In this document: in pieces, positions 17,715-25,535 of the stretch | Position numbering within the stretch: the first letter of the stretch is position 1 | Layout: each line of letters starts with the position of its first letter | Assembly: GCA_027459505.1 (NCBI GenBank) | Contig: DAIDIE010000013.1 | Location: 62,001-126,000, forward strand | Source of the DNA: Acidobacteriota bacterium | GTDB lineage: Bacteria; Acidobacteriota; Terriglobia; Terriglobales; SCQP01 | Length of the DNA stretch: 64,000 bases | Reading direction: 5' to 3' | Program-made: the position numbers and the translations under genes | Notes under the pieces: model-generated | Database searches by the model: none | What the model was told of the DNA's origin: nothing | The model's input: only the letters and a program-made list of their open reading frames with translations

Positions 17715-18569
17715 ATGTCACGCAAACTGCTCGCGCTGCTCGTCCTCATCCCAGCGGCAGGGCTCGCCGCCCAGCAGGTGCAGCCGACCGCGCCGGCACC
17801 TGAGCTCGTCACCCGCCACCAAACCGCGGCAGTGAAGCCCGTTTCCACTCCCCCCGCCGGTCCGGCCCAATACATCATCCCTGCTGGCACCCAGATGCCG
17901 GTGGCCGCCAGCTACACCATTAACGGCCGAAGCGCCCGCGTTGGTGATCGCGTCGATTTCGTGACCACTGTCCCGGTCGACATCGATAACCACATCATCA
18001 TCCCCGTCGGCAGCTACGTGCAGGGAAAGATCGCCGCCGTCAAACACGCCTCCCACTTTCACCGCACCGGAACCTTGCGTTTGAGCTTCGAGCGCATCCT
18101 GTTGCCCAACGGCTACAGTGTGAACCTGCTCGCGAATATGGGCGGCGCGCCCAACCTGCCCCATGAGGATGTGCACGGCGAAGGCACCATCACCAGCCGC
18201 AGCGATACCGGCAAAAACGTGGGCCGCGGCGCCGCCGCCGGCGCCACTACGGGCGCCGAAACCGGCGTGATCGTCGGCGCCGCGCAACGCTCCATTACCG
18301 GCGGCTTGGAATCCGCCGCCGTTGGTACCGCCCTGGGGGCGGGAGTCGGCGCTGCGGTTGGCGCGCTGGGAACCGTTTTCACCCGCGGCCACGATGTGGA
18401 AATCCCGCGCGGCGCCACCGTCAACCTCATCCTGCAACAGCCGGTGGCCATCCCCGCTGATCGCGTCGACTTCCGCGCCTATCAGGCGGCTCGCATCCCC
18501 GAACCGGAGCGCTCCTCCAACCGGCGTCGCCGCGACTCCGGCATCATGCGTCCCCCGATCCCGTTCTAA
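17715..18569 (+). CDS. Exported protein with glycine-zipper segment, unknown function
   Basis: 284 residues, with GAGGAGGT right before the ATG. A signal peptide (LLALLVLIPAAGLAAQ) is followed by a beta-rich domain (about 50-155: YIIPAGTQMPVAASYTINGR, then GDRVDFVTTVPV and IIPVGSYVQGKIAAV) reminiscent of the TrbI/VirB10-like fold. A Gly/Ala-rich zipper covers about 170-220 (GAAAGATTGAETGVIVGAA), and a final beta strand follows. Glycine zippers often insert in or pack against membranes. Predicted envelope location. A strong terminator follows the stop, so the gene is monocistronic. Confidence 0.75.
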   Translation: MSRKLLALLVLIPAAGLAAQQVQPTAPAPELVTRHQTAAVKPVSTPPAGPAQYIIPAGTQMPVAASYTINGRSARVGDRVDFVTTVPVDIDNHIIIPVGSYVQGKIAAVKHASHFHRTGTLRLSFERILLPNGYSVNLLANMGGAPNLPHEDVHGEGTITSRSDTGKNVGRGAAAGATTGAETGVIVGAAQRSITGGLESAAVGTALGAGVGAAVGALGTVFTRGHDVEIPRGATVNLILQQPVAIPADRVDFRAYQAARIPEPERSSNRRRRDSGIMRPPIPF

Positions 18570-18585
18570 AACCCCTGCCCACCAG

Positions 18586-18618
18586 AGCGAGGAACCATCC
18601 CCTGTTCCTCGCTTTTTT
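18586..18618 (+). terminator. Rho-independent terminator
   Basis: AGCGAGGAAC (18586-18595), an 8-nt loop, GTTCCTCGCT (18604-18613), then a T-run to 18618. A perfect 10-bp stem just after the glycine-zipper gene. Confidence 0.92.
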
Positions 18619-18649
18619 ATCCCTCGCGCGCCTCCAGCCTGCCTTAAGC

Positions 18650-18655
18650 TACACT
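18650..18655 (+). promoter_or_regulatory. -10 box, predicted leaderless SSS symporter transcript
   Basis: TACACT lies 7 nt before the GTG at 18663, with no Shine-Dalgarno between. The -35 element is not recognisable. Confidence 0.4.
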
Positions 18656-18662
18656 GTCACGC

Positions 18663-20159
18663 GTGGGACTGCACTACCTCGATCTGTTGGTGATTGCCGC
18701 GTATCTTGCCGCAGTCACCCTGTTCGGCATCTCCTTCCGCAAACGCGCCGGCACGCTCCGCGATTACTTCCTCGGCGGACGTCAGCTGCCCTGGTGGGCC
18801 ATCTCGCTTTCCATCGTTGCCGCCGAAACCAGCGTCCTCACCATCATCAGCACCCCCGGCCTCAGCTACGCCGGTGATCTCACCTTCCTGCAACTGGTCC
18901 TCGGCTACTTGCTGGGCCGCATCGTCATCGTCGTCCTCCTGCTCCCGCACTACTTCCGTGGTGAGCTCTACACCGCTTACCAGCTCATCGAGCGCCGTTT
19001 CGGGGTGCGCCTGCAGCGCCTCTGCGCCGCCGTCTTCCTGGTGGGCCGCGCCCTGGCGGAAGGCGTCCGCCTCTTCGCCATCTCCATCGTTGTGGGCGTC
19101 ATCGCCGAGGCCCTGCCCGCCCTCGGCATTCCCCTGCACCTCAACGAAGGCCAGATCATCGCCGTGATCGCCTTCCTCACCCTGCTCTACACCATGGAGG
19201 GCGGCTTGCGCGCGGTGATCTGGACCGATTGCATCCAGATCGCCATTTATCTCACCGGCGCCCTGCTGAGCTTCTTCATGATCCTGCACGCCATTCCCGG
19301 CGGGTGGCCGACGGTGGCTCATTTCGCCGCCGCTCACCACAAATTCCGCGTCTTCAACTTCCACTTCTCCTGGCGCCAGCCCTATACCTTCGCCGCGGGC
19401 CTGATTGGCGGCATGTTCCTCACCACCGCCACCGACGGCGCCGACCAGCTTATGGTGCAGCGCCTGCTCGCCGCCCGCAGTGAACGCGCCAGCCGCTGGG
19501 CGTTGCTCTCCAGTTGGGGCTTGATCTTCTTTCAGTTCCTGCTGTTTTTGCTGATTGGCGTCCTGCTCGCCATCTTCTATCGCGCCCACCCGCTGCCCGC
19601 CGCCGGAGCCTTCGGACGCTTTGACCGCCTCTATCCGGAATACATCGCCCATTACTTCCCCGCCGGTCTGGGCGGCTTGATGATCGCCGCCATTCTCTCC
19701 GCCGCCATGTCCAACCTCAGCGCCGCTTTGAACTCGCTGAGTTCGACGACCATCATGGACTTCTACCGCGTGCTGGCGCCAGGCCACTCCGAGCGCCATT
19801 ACGTGCGCCTCTCCCGCCTGGCCACCGTCTTCTGGACCATCGTCTTAGGACTGGTCGCTTACGGCAGCCGCCATTCCCATTCCGTGCTCGAAAGCGGACT
19901 CAGCATCATCTCCTATCCGTTCAGCGCCCTGCTCGGCGTCTTCCTGCTGGGCACGCTCTCCCGCCGCGCCACCGAAGGCGGCGCCATGGCCGGCATGGCC
20001 CTCGGACTCGCTGCCGCCCTCTGGCTCTCCCATGAAGGTCTGCCCTTCACCTGGTTTATTGCCGCGGGTACACTCACCACATTCGCCTCCGGATGGTTGT
20101 TCAGTCTGCTCCGCCCCGCCGCACCCCTGACCCATCACCCGGAGCCCACGAACCCATGA
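18663..20159 (+). CDS. Sodium:solute symporter (SSS family)
   Basis: 498 residues with a GTG start. About thirteen membrane helices. YFLGGRQLPWWAISLSIVAAETS and YTMEGGLRAVIWTDCIQ are hallmark SSS segments. The Na+-binding helix region reads LSAAMSNLSAALNSLSS. It imports a small solute with sodium; the substrate is unknown. It begins a tight operon: its stop overlaps the next ATG by 4 nt (ATGA). Confidence 0.9.
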   Translation: MGLHYLDLLVIAAYLAAVTLFGISFRKRAGTLRDYFLGGRQLPWWAISLSIVAAETSVLTIISTPGLSYAGDLTFLQLVLGYLLGRIVIVVLLLPHYFRGELYTAYQLIERRFGVRLQRLCAAVFLVGRALAEGVRLFAISIVVGVIAEALPALGIPLHLNEGQIIAVIAFLTLLYTMEGGLRAVIWTDCIQIAIYLTGALLSFFMILHAIPGGWPTVAHFAAAHHKFRVFNFHFSWRQPYTFAAGLIGGMFLTTATDGADQLMVQRLLAARSERASRWALLSSWGLIFFQFLLFLLIGVLLAIFYRAHPLPAAGAFGRFDRLYPEYIAHYFPAGLGGLMIAAILSAAMSNLSAALNSLSSTTIMDFYRVLAPGHSERHYVRLSRLATVFWTIVLGLVAYGSRHSHSVLESGLSIISYPFSALLGVFLLGTLSRRATEGGAMAGMALGLAAALWLSHEGLPFTWFIAAGTLTTFASGWLFSLLRPAAPLTHHPEPTNP

Positions 20160-21541
20160 CCACCAACTCCAATCCCGCCGCGCCCCAGCATGTAACCCAG
20201 TCCCCCGACGGGCTGCTGCGCGCCCTCACCCCCTTGCAGAGCATGGCGATTGTGGTCGGAACCCTCATCGGCACCGGCGTCTTCCTCGTGCCGCGCGAGA
20301 TGGTGCGCGCCGTCCACAGCTTTGAGCTGATTCTGCTGGCCTGGGTCGTGGGCGGCCTCCTCTCGCTCTGCGGCGCCCTCTCCTATGCCGAGCTCGGTAC
20401 GCTTCGCCCGCGCGCGGGTGGCGAATATGTCTTCCTGCGTGACGGCTTTACCCCGCTGCTGGGCTTCCTCTTCGGCTGGGGTATGTTCTGGATCATTCGC
20501 CCGGCTTCGGTCGCCACCGTCGGCGCCGGCCTGGCGCGCGCCGCCGCCTTCCTCTGGCCCGCCCTGCAAAACCCTCTAATCGGACCTGTCAGTGGAGAAA
20601 ACCTGCTCGCCGCCGCCATGATCGCGCTGGTCACCGCCATCAATTACCTCGGCGTCCGCAAAGGCGGGCACGTTCAGACCATCTTCACCGCTCTCAAACT
20701 CCTGCTCCTGGCCGGACTGGTCATCGCCGCCTTTACCCTCGCGCCCGGCAATTGGCAGCATCTGCATGAACACCTGCCAGGCCCCGCCGGCCTTGGCGGC
20801 TTCAGCGCCGCCCTCGTCGCCGCCCTCTGGGCCTACGACGGCTGGAGCGACCTCACCCTCGCCGGCAGCGAGGTCCGCGACCCGCAGCGCACCATCCCCA
20901 TCGCCATGATCGGCGGCGTGCTGGTGGTTTTCCTGTTCTACGCCGCCGTCAACGCCGCCTACTTTTTTGTGCTCACTCCCGCGGCCATCGCCGCCGCTCC
21001 CAATACCGCAGCGGCCATGGCCGCGGCCTTCCTCGGCCGCCATGCCGGAGGCTTTGTCGCCGCCGCCGTCGTCATCTCCGCTTTTGCCACTCTCAATAGC
21101 TCCATCCTCTCCGGCGCGCGCGTGCCCTTCGCCATGGCCCAGGACGGCCTCTTCTTCAAGCCCCTCGCCCGCGTCCATCCCCGCTATCGCACCCCGGCCA
21201 ACTCGCTTCTGGTGCAGGCCATCTTTGCCGCCGTGCTGGCGCTGTCCGGCACTTACCGCCAGTTGTACACGCTCACCATCTTTACCGAGTGGCTGTTTTA
21301 CATGCTTGCAATCAGCGCCTTGTTCGCCCTCCGCCGCAAAGGCGAGCGCGGCAGCTACCGCACCTGGGGATACCCACTCGTCCCCGCCGTCTTCATCGTC
21401 ATCGCCGCCATCCTGCTGGTCATCACTTTCCGCCAGAACCTGCTTGCCTCCAGCGTGGGGCTCGCGATTATTCTGCTGGGCGCGCCCTTTTACTTTTACT
21501 GGGCCAAACGCCGCCCGGCGCCCGCTGAGCCCGCCTCGTGA
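20156..21541 (+). CDS. APC-superfamily amino acid permease (LAT-like)
   Basis: 461 residues from ATG 20156, which overlaps the SSS stop. Twelve predicted membrane helices. The substrate-binding helix I motif is VGTLIGTGVFLVPREM. Later features are AELGTLRPRAGGEYVFLRDGF, WAYDGWSDLTLAGSEVRDPQRTIP and FATLNSSILSGARVPFAMAQDGLFF. This pattern fits the L-type amino acid transporter branch rather than KimA. The 3' end overlaps gluQ by 4 nt (GTGA). Confidence 0.9.
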   Translation: MTTNSNPAAPQHVTQSPDGLLRALTPLQSMAIVVGTLIGTGVFLVPREMVRAVHSFELILLAWVVGGLLSLCGALSYAELGTLRPRAGGEYVFLRDGFTPLLGFLFGWGMFWIIRPASVATVGAGLARAAAFLWPALQNPLIGPVSGENLLAAAMIALVTAINYLGVRKGGHVQTIFTALKLLLLAGLVIAAFTLAPGNWQHLHEHLPGPAGLGGFSAALVAALWAYDGWSDLTLAGSEVRDPQRTIPIAMIGGVLVVFLFYAAVNAAYFFVLTPAAIAAAPNTAAAMAAAFLGRHAGGFVAAAVVISAFATLNSSILSGARVPFAMAQDGLFFKPLARVHPRYRTPANSLLVQAIFAAVLALSGTYRQLYTLTIFTEWLFYMLAISALFALRRKGERGSYRTWGYPLVPAVFIVIAAILLVITFRQNLLASSVGLAIILLGAPFYFYWAKRRPAPAEPAS

Positions 21542-22431
21542 ACGCGCCTCCGGCCTACGTAGGGCGTTTCGCCCCTTCGCCCACCGGTCCGCTGCACTTC
21601 GGTTCGCTGGTGACCGCCTGCGCCAGCTTCCTCGAAGCGCTCCGGCGCCAGGGCCAATGGCTGCTCCGCATCGAAGACCTGGACCGCGACCGCAATCTGC
21701 CTGGCGCCGCAGCCGCCATCCTCGCCGATCTCGAACGCTTCGGCTTTCAATGGCACGGTCCCGTCGTCCATCAAAGCGAACGTGAGCCGTTGTACCGCGC
21801 CGCCTTCGAACAACTGTCGTCCCGTGGTCTGGTTTATCCCTGCGGCTGCTCGCGCAAGGAACTCGCCGCTTTCGGCCCCGTCTACCCCGGTATCTGTTCC
21901 AACGGACTCCCGCCCGGAAAGCAGCCCCGCTCTTGGCGCCTGCGCGTGCACGGCGAAATCGAATTTGTGGACGGCATCCAGGGACGCTTCCGCCAAACCC
22001 TGCCCAGCGACGCCGGAGACTTCGTCGTGCTGCGCGCCGATGGCATGTTTGCTTACCAGCTCGCGGTGGTCGTCGACGATGCCGCCCAGGGCGTCACGGA
22101 TGTGGTCCGCGGCGCTGACCTGCTCGACTCCACACCCCGCCAAATCTTTCTCCAGCGCCAGCTCGCACTGCCCACGCCCAGCTACATGCACGTCCCCGTC
22201 GTGCTCGATACGCGCGGCGACAAACTCAGCAAGCAAACCCTCGCCCCAGGTTTCGATCTGCGCCAACCTGGCCCGCAGCTCTGGGAGGCCCTGCGTTTCC
22301 TGGCGCAGAATCCTCCTGCCACCTTGCGCCAGGCCCCGGTCTCCGAGTTGTGGCAATGGGCCCGCCATGCCTGGAACGCGCGGAACGTTCCAGCAACGAC
22401 GGGACATCAATTGCCGCCAGTCGATTTATGA
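21538..22431 (+). CDS. gluQ: Glutamyl-Q tRNA(Asp) synthetase
   Basis: 297 residues with a GTG start. A shortened glutamyl-tRNA synthetase paralogue without the anticodon-binding domain; it attaches glutamate to queuosine-34 of tRNA-Asp. GRFAPSPTGPLHFGSLVTA carries the HIGH-like signature, LRIEDLDRDR follows, and DKLSKQ is the KMSKS equivalent. A zinc-binding-like CGCSRKE...YPGICS cluster (about residues 100-120) is present. It is third in an overlapping three-gene run with two transporters, which is a positional rather than functional link. Confidence 0.95.
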   Translation: MNAPPAYVGRFAPSPTGPLHFGSLVTACASFLEALRRQGQWLLRIEDLDRDRNLPGAAAAILADLERFGFQWHGPVVHQSEREPLYRAAFEQLSSRGLVYPCGCSRKELAAFGPVYPGICSNGLPPGKQPRSWRLRVHGEIEFVDGIQGRFRQTLPSDAGDFVVLRADGMFAYQLAVVVDDAAQGVTDVVRGADLLDSTPRQIFLQRQLALPTPSYMHVPVVLDTRGDKLSKQTLAPGFDLRQPGPQLWEALRFLAQNPPATLRQAPVSELWQWARHAWNARNVPATTGHQLPPVDL

Positions 22432-22438
22432 TCAACTC

Positions 22439-23197
22439 ATGAGTCCTTCCCGCCCGCCGTCACCAAAGCCCAGCCCCGCTGCCCTCCCCAGGACCAAATC
22501 CAGTGCAAAGCAACAGCGTGTCCTGGTCGTCGATGTTGGGGGCACGCATATCAAGACGCTGGTGACCGGCGCCACCGAGCCGCGCCGTTTTATTTCCGGC
22601 CCCAAAATGACGCCTCTTCGCATGATGCAGGGTTTGCAGCGCATCACCAAAGATTGGCGCTGGGACGTGGTCTCGATTGGCTACCCGGGCCCGGTGGTTC
22701 ACGGCCGGCCAGTGCATGAACCCTTCAACCTTGGTCCCGGCTGGGTCCAGTTCGATTACGCGAAAGCCTTCCGCTGTCCCGTGCGCCTCACCAACGACGC
22801 CGCCATGCAGGCGCTGGGCAGTTATGACGGCGGACGCATGCTCTTCCTCGGCCTGGGCACCGGCCTCGGCTCCGCCATGATCGTCGATGGCATGCTCCAG
22901 CCCATGGAGTTGGCCCACCTGCCCTACCGCAAAAACAAAACCTATGAGGATTACCTTGGCGAGCGCGGCCTCAAACGTCTGGGTCACAAGAAATGGCAGA
23001 AGCAGGTCTTCGCCGTCGTCGAGCAGCTCAAGGCCGCCCTGCAGGCGGACTACGTGGTGATTGGAGGCGGCAATGCCAGAGAGCTCACCGCGCTGCCCCC
23101 CGATGCCCGCCTCGGCGATAACGACAACGCCTTCAAAGGCGGCTTCCGCCTCTGGGAAGAAGGCTTTATCGCCCCCGCCATGGGCCGCCCCTGCTGA
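22439..23197 (+). CDS. ROK-type kinase, polyphosphate-glucokinase-like
   Basis: 252 residues from ATG 22439, 7 nt after the gluQ stop. The actin-like ATPase sugar kinase fold has VLVVDVGGTHIKTLVTG (phosphate-1), IGYPGPVVHGRP, NDAAMQALGSYDGG, FLGLGTGLGSAMIVDG (phosphate-2) and VVIGGGNA (adenosine). The GYPGPV...NLGPGW pattern is typical of the PpgK branch, which can use polyphosphate or ATP to phosphorylate glucose. Substrate and phosphoryl donor remain inferred. Confidence 0.88.
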   Translation: MSPSRPPSPKPSPAALPRTKSSAKQQRVLVVDVGGTHIKTLVTGATEPRRFISGPKMTPLRMMQGLQRITKDWRWDVVSIGYPGPVVHGRPVHEPFNLGPGWVQFDYAKAFRCPVRLTNDAAMQALGSYDGGRMLFLGLGTGLGSAMIVDGMLQPMELAHLPYRKNKTYEDYLGERGLKRLGHKKWQKQVFAVVEQLKAALQADYVVIGGGNARELTALPPDARLGDNDNAFKGGFRLWEEGFIAPAMGRPC

Positions 23198-23215
23198 GAC
23201 CCGGCGCCCCGGGCC

Positions 23216-24478
23216 TTATATCTTGCGCCCCACAAATTGCTCAAAGTTGCCGCGAAAGAGCCGTTGCACGTCCCTCTCGATCGCGGCGCGCGTGACGGCG
23301 CGGCCGTCTTCCATCAGCAGCCGGTAACTCTCGCTCAGAATGGGCGCCAGCGTGCGGCGCGTGTTGCGCCACTTGTAGACGACCTGCTCCAGCACGCGCG
23401 CATCCGAATGTTGCGGAATGAAACTTAACCCCAACATCTCTAGCCGCTCGCGGGTAATCTCCTCCACAATGGACCCGTTATTCAGAAACCACCAGCAGCC
23501 AAACGGCAACAGGTTGCGAAACTTGCGCGCGTAAACGCATAGTTCATGCTGGTTTTCGCGGCTCAGCAGGCTGACCAGAAAACGGTTGCGCGGGTACTCC
23601 AGACACAACAGCTCCAGACTGCGCAGGTCCGCCCTGCCCAGCGCGTCGCCCGCCAGGCGCAGTTCGGGATTGACCTGGCGCCGCACCCCGATCATCAGCG
23701 AGAGAGGCAGATCCAACTCCTCGCAGGCCGGCAAAATCACCTCCCGCAACAGGTGCGAACGGAACTCATCGCCGGTGTAATCGAAGTTGTCGGGCAGCGA
23801 GACCGCCATGTAGACCGGGTTCATCCGCTTCGCCCAATCGGCGAGAAAGCGCCGCAACTCGGCCGAACTGTGCCTCCCGCAGGATCTGTCGACCGCGTAG
23901 CCCTCCTGTTGCAGCCGTTCATAGTTCTGCTCCCAACCTTCCAGAACACGGTCCAGCCGTAATACGGCGGGAAAGCGTGCATCCGCCGCAACGCCCTGCT
24001 TCCACATTCCCGCCTCTTCCCCATCCAGCGGGTCGTTGGTCATCACCGCCGCGCTGATGCCAGCCATCCGGAAGCAGGCCTCAATCTGCTGTTCCAGCGT
24101 GCGGCCGCTGAAAAACTCCCGCGCCTGGCGCAAATCACCCGTGTTGGGGTTCAGGCCAAACGTCTGCAGCACCGCAATTACCCCGCGCGTCGCCTCCGAC
24201 ACCGGCTCGTTCTCCACAAACAGCGCCGTCCAGATGCGGTCCGCCCGCTCCGCCTTGCTCAGCGCGAAGTACTCCGCCGGGGTCATCTCCGCGCTACGGA
24301 AAAACTCGGCTTCGCAGTAGTGATACGTGAGCAGTTCGTCAATGCCCCAGCACATCAGCCCCTTCAGCGCGGGCTGAAACAGGTGGGTGTGCATATCGAT
24401 AAACTGCGTCTCGGCCAGCACGGCGTCGACCACAGCCGGCAACTGCGCAACGGAAAGCGCTGAGTCCATGTCTTTCAT
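23216..24478 (-). CDS. Glucuronate isomerase-like (UxaC-family) protein
   Basis: 420 residues from the ATG at 24478; a TTG at 24514 would add 12 residues. The metal-dependent amidohydrolase fold shows FIDMHTHLF (HxH ligand motif, near residue 30) and GCWWFLNNGS, resembling the WWF segment of UxaC. It also has the long helical insert of the family. UxaC interconverts glucuronate and fructuronate in the cytosol. The match is partial and other uxuronate isomerase genes are absent nearby, so the substrate may differ. It is divergent from the HAD phosphatase at 24712, sharing an imperfect palindrome. Confidence 0.7.
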   Translation of the reverse strand: MKDMDSALSVAQLPAVVDAVLAETQFIDMHTHLFQPALKGLMCWGIDELLTYHYCEAEFFRSAEMTPAEYFALSKAERADRIWTALFVENEPVSEATRGVIAVLQTFGLNPNTGDLRQAREFFSGRTLEQQIEACFRMAGISAAVMTNDPLDGEEAGMWKQGVAADARFPAVLRLDRVLEGWEQNYERLQQEGYAVDRSCGRHSSAELRRFLADWAKRMNPVYMAVSLPDNFDYTGDEFRSHLLREVILPACEELDLPLSLMIGVRRQVNPELRLAGDALGRADLRSLELLCLEYPRNRFLVSLLSRENQHELCVYARKFRNLLPFGCWWFLNNGSIVEEITRERLEMLGLSFIPQHSDARVLEQVVYKWRNTRRTLAPILSESYRLLMEDGRAVTRAAIERDVQRLFRGNFEQFVGRKI

Positions 24479-24660
24479 TCTATGCGGAAGCGGATGGGTT
24501 GCGGTCTCCCCCAATTTCGCGATCCAGGCGCAAAAGCCATTCGCTGGGGAATCAGGATGATCCCGCGGACAACCTGCTCCGCACGCAAGCCAGTCGTCAC
24601 GACCCAGCCACCTCCCGACGACGTCAGCGCTTCCAAATCAACAGCCACGCCCCACGGTGA

Positions 24661-24686
24661 ACTGTGCACAGTTAGCTGTGCACGGT
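24661..24686. promoter_or_regulatory. Imperfect inverted repeat in divergent promoter region
   Basis: ACTGTGCACAG (24661-24671), TTAG, CTGTGCACGGT (24676-24686): 10 of 11 positions pair. The right arm overlaps the place expected for the -35 of a -10 box TATCAT (24700-24705), which itself lies 6 nt before the ATG at 24712. A plausible operator for a regulator not encoded in this window. Confidence 0.5.
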
Positions 24687-24711
24687 CTGCTGCCTCCCCT
24701 ATCATTGGAAT

Positions 24712-25371
24712 ATGCCTCTACTCACAGTGCAGGGAATCCTCTTTGACCTGGATGGCGTCCTGATCAGCTCGATCCCCGCCGTGGAACGCGTGTGGAGCAA
24801 GTGGGCGCACCAGCACGGCTTCGATGTGCACGACATCCTGCGCCGCGCCCATGGCCGGCCCAGTATTGAGACCATGCGCGAACTCATGCCCTCCGAAGAA
24901 GCCGCGCAACGCGAAAACCTGGTGGTTGAAAAAGGCGAGATCGAAGACGTCGACGGCGTCATCCCTCTCCCCGGCGCCCAGCAACTGCTCGCCGCCTTGC
25001 CCCTGGAATCCTGGGCAATCGTAACCTCCTGCACCCGCCAACTCGCCGATGCCCGCATGGGCGCCGCCGGTCTGGTCAGCCCGCGCTATATGGTCACCGC
25101 CAGCGATATCAGCCGCGGTAAACCCGACCCGGAACCTTACCTGCGCGGCGCCGAAAAACTCGAGTTGGCGGTTGAGAGCTGCATCGTGATTGAGGATGTC
25201 CCCGCCGGCATCCAGTCCGGCAAGAGCGCCGGCGCCCGTGTCATTGGCGTGGGAACCACCGCCTCGCCGGCAGAGCTGCGCGCCGCTGGCGCCGATTGGA
25301 TCATCCCCGACCTGCGCTCCCTGAGCTGCCGCAAAACCGGCGCCGGCCTGCAACTCGACATCCGCGAGTAA
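24712..25371 (+). CDS. HAD-superfamily hydrolase, sugar-phosphatase-like
   Basis: 219 residues. HAD motif I is FDLDGVL (nucleophile Asp13), motif II is VTSC, motif III is the lysine in SRGKPDPEPYL, and motif IV is IEDVPAGI. The helical cap inserted after motif I marks subfamily IA, with resemblance to beta-phosphoglucomutase and small sugar phosphatases (YfbT/YniC type). Start context is leaderless-type (TATCAT 6 nt before ATG). Cytoplasmic. It is divergent from the UxaC-like isomerase, so a sugar-acid or sugar-phosphate role is plausible. Confidence 0.9.
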   Translation: MPLLTVQGILFDLDGVLISSIPAVERVWSKWAHQHGFDVHDILRRAHGRPSIETMRELMPSEEAAQRENLVVEKGEIEDVDGVIPLPGAQQLLAALPLESWAIVTSCTRQLADARMGAAGLVSPRYMVTASDISRGKPDPEPYLRGAEKLELAVESCIVIEDVPAGIQSGKSAGARVIGVGTTASPAELRAAGADWIIPDLRSLSCRKTGAGLQLDIRE

Positions 25372-25535
25372 ATCCCGGATGTAGTTTGCCGCCCGCAAAG
25401 CGCGCGGGACAGCACTGCGCAACGGCCTGCAAGTAACCCCGCCAAAACATAGCAGTCCGAGCGGGCTGCCATTAGCGGCGCCCGCTCAGGCCGCCCGCGC
25501 CGTCCCACCAACCGCAACGCCCCTACTGTCAACCG

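Noticed and set aside
21782-22438. Upstream extension of the ROK kinase frame
   Set aside because: This stretch is the shadow of gluQ in another frame; the kinase starts at the ATG at 22439, just after the gluQ stop.
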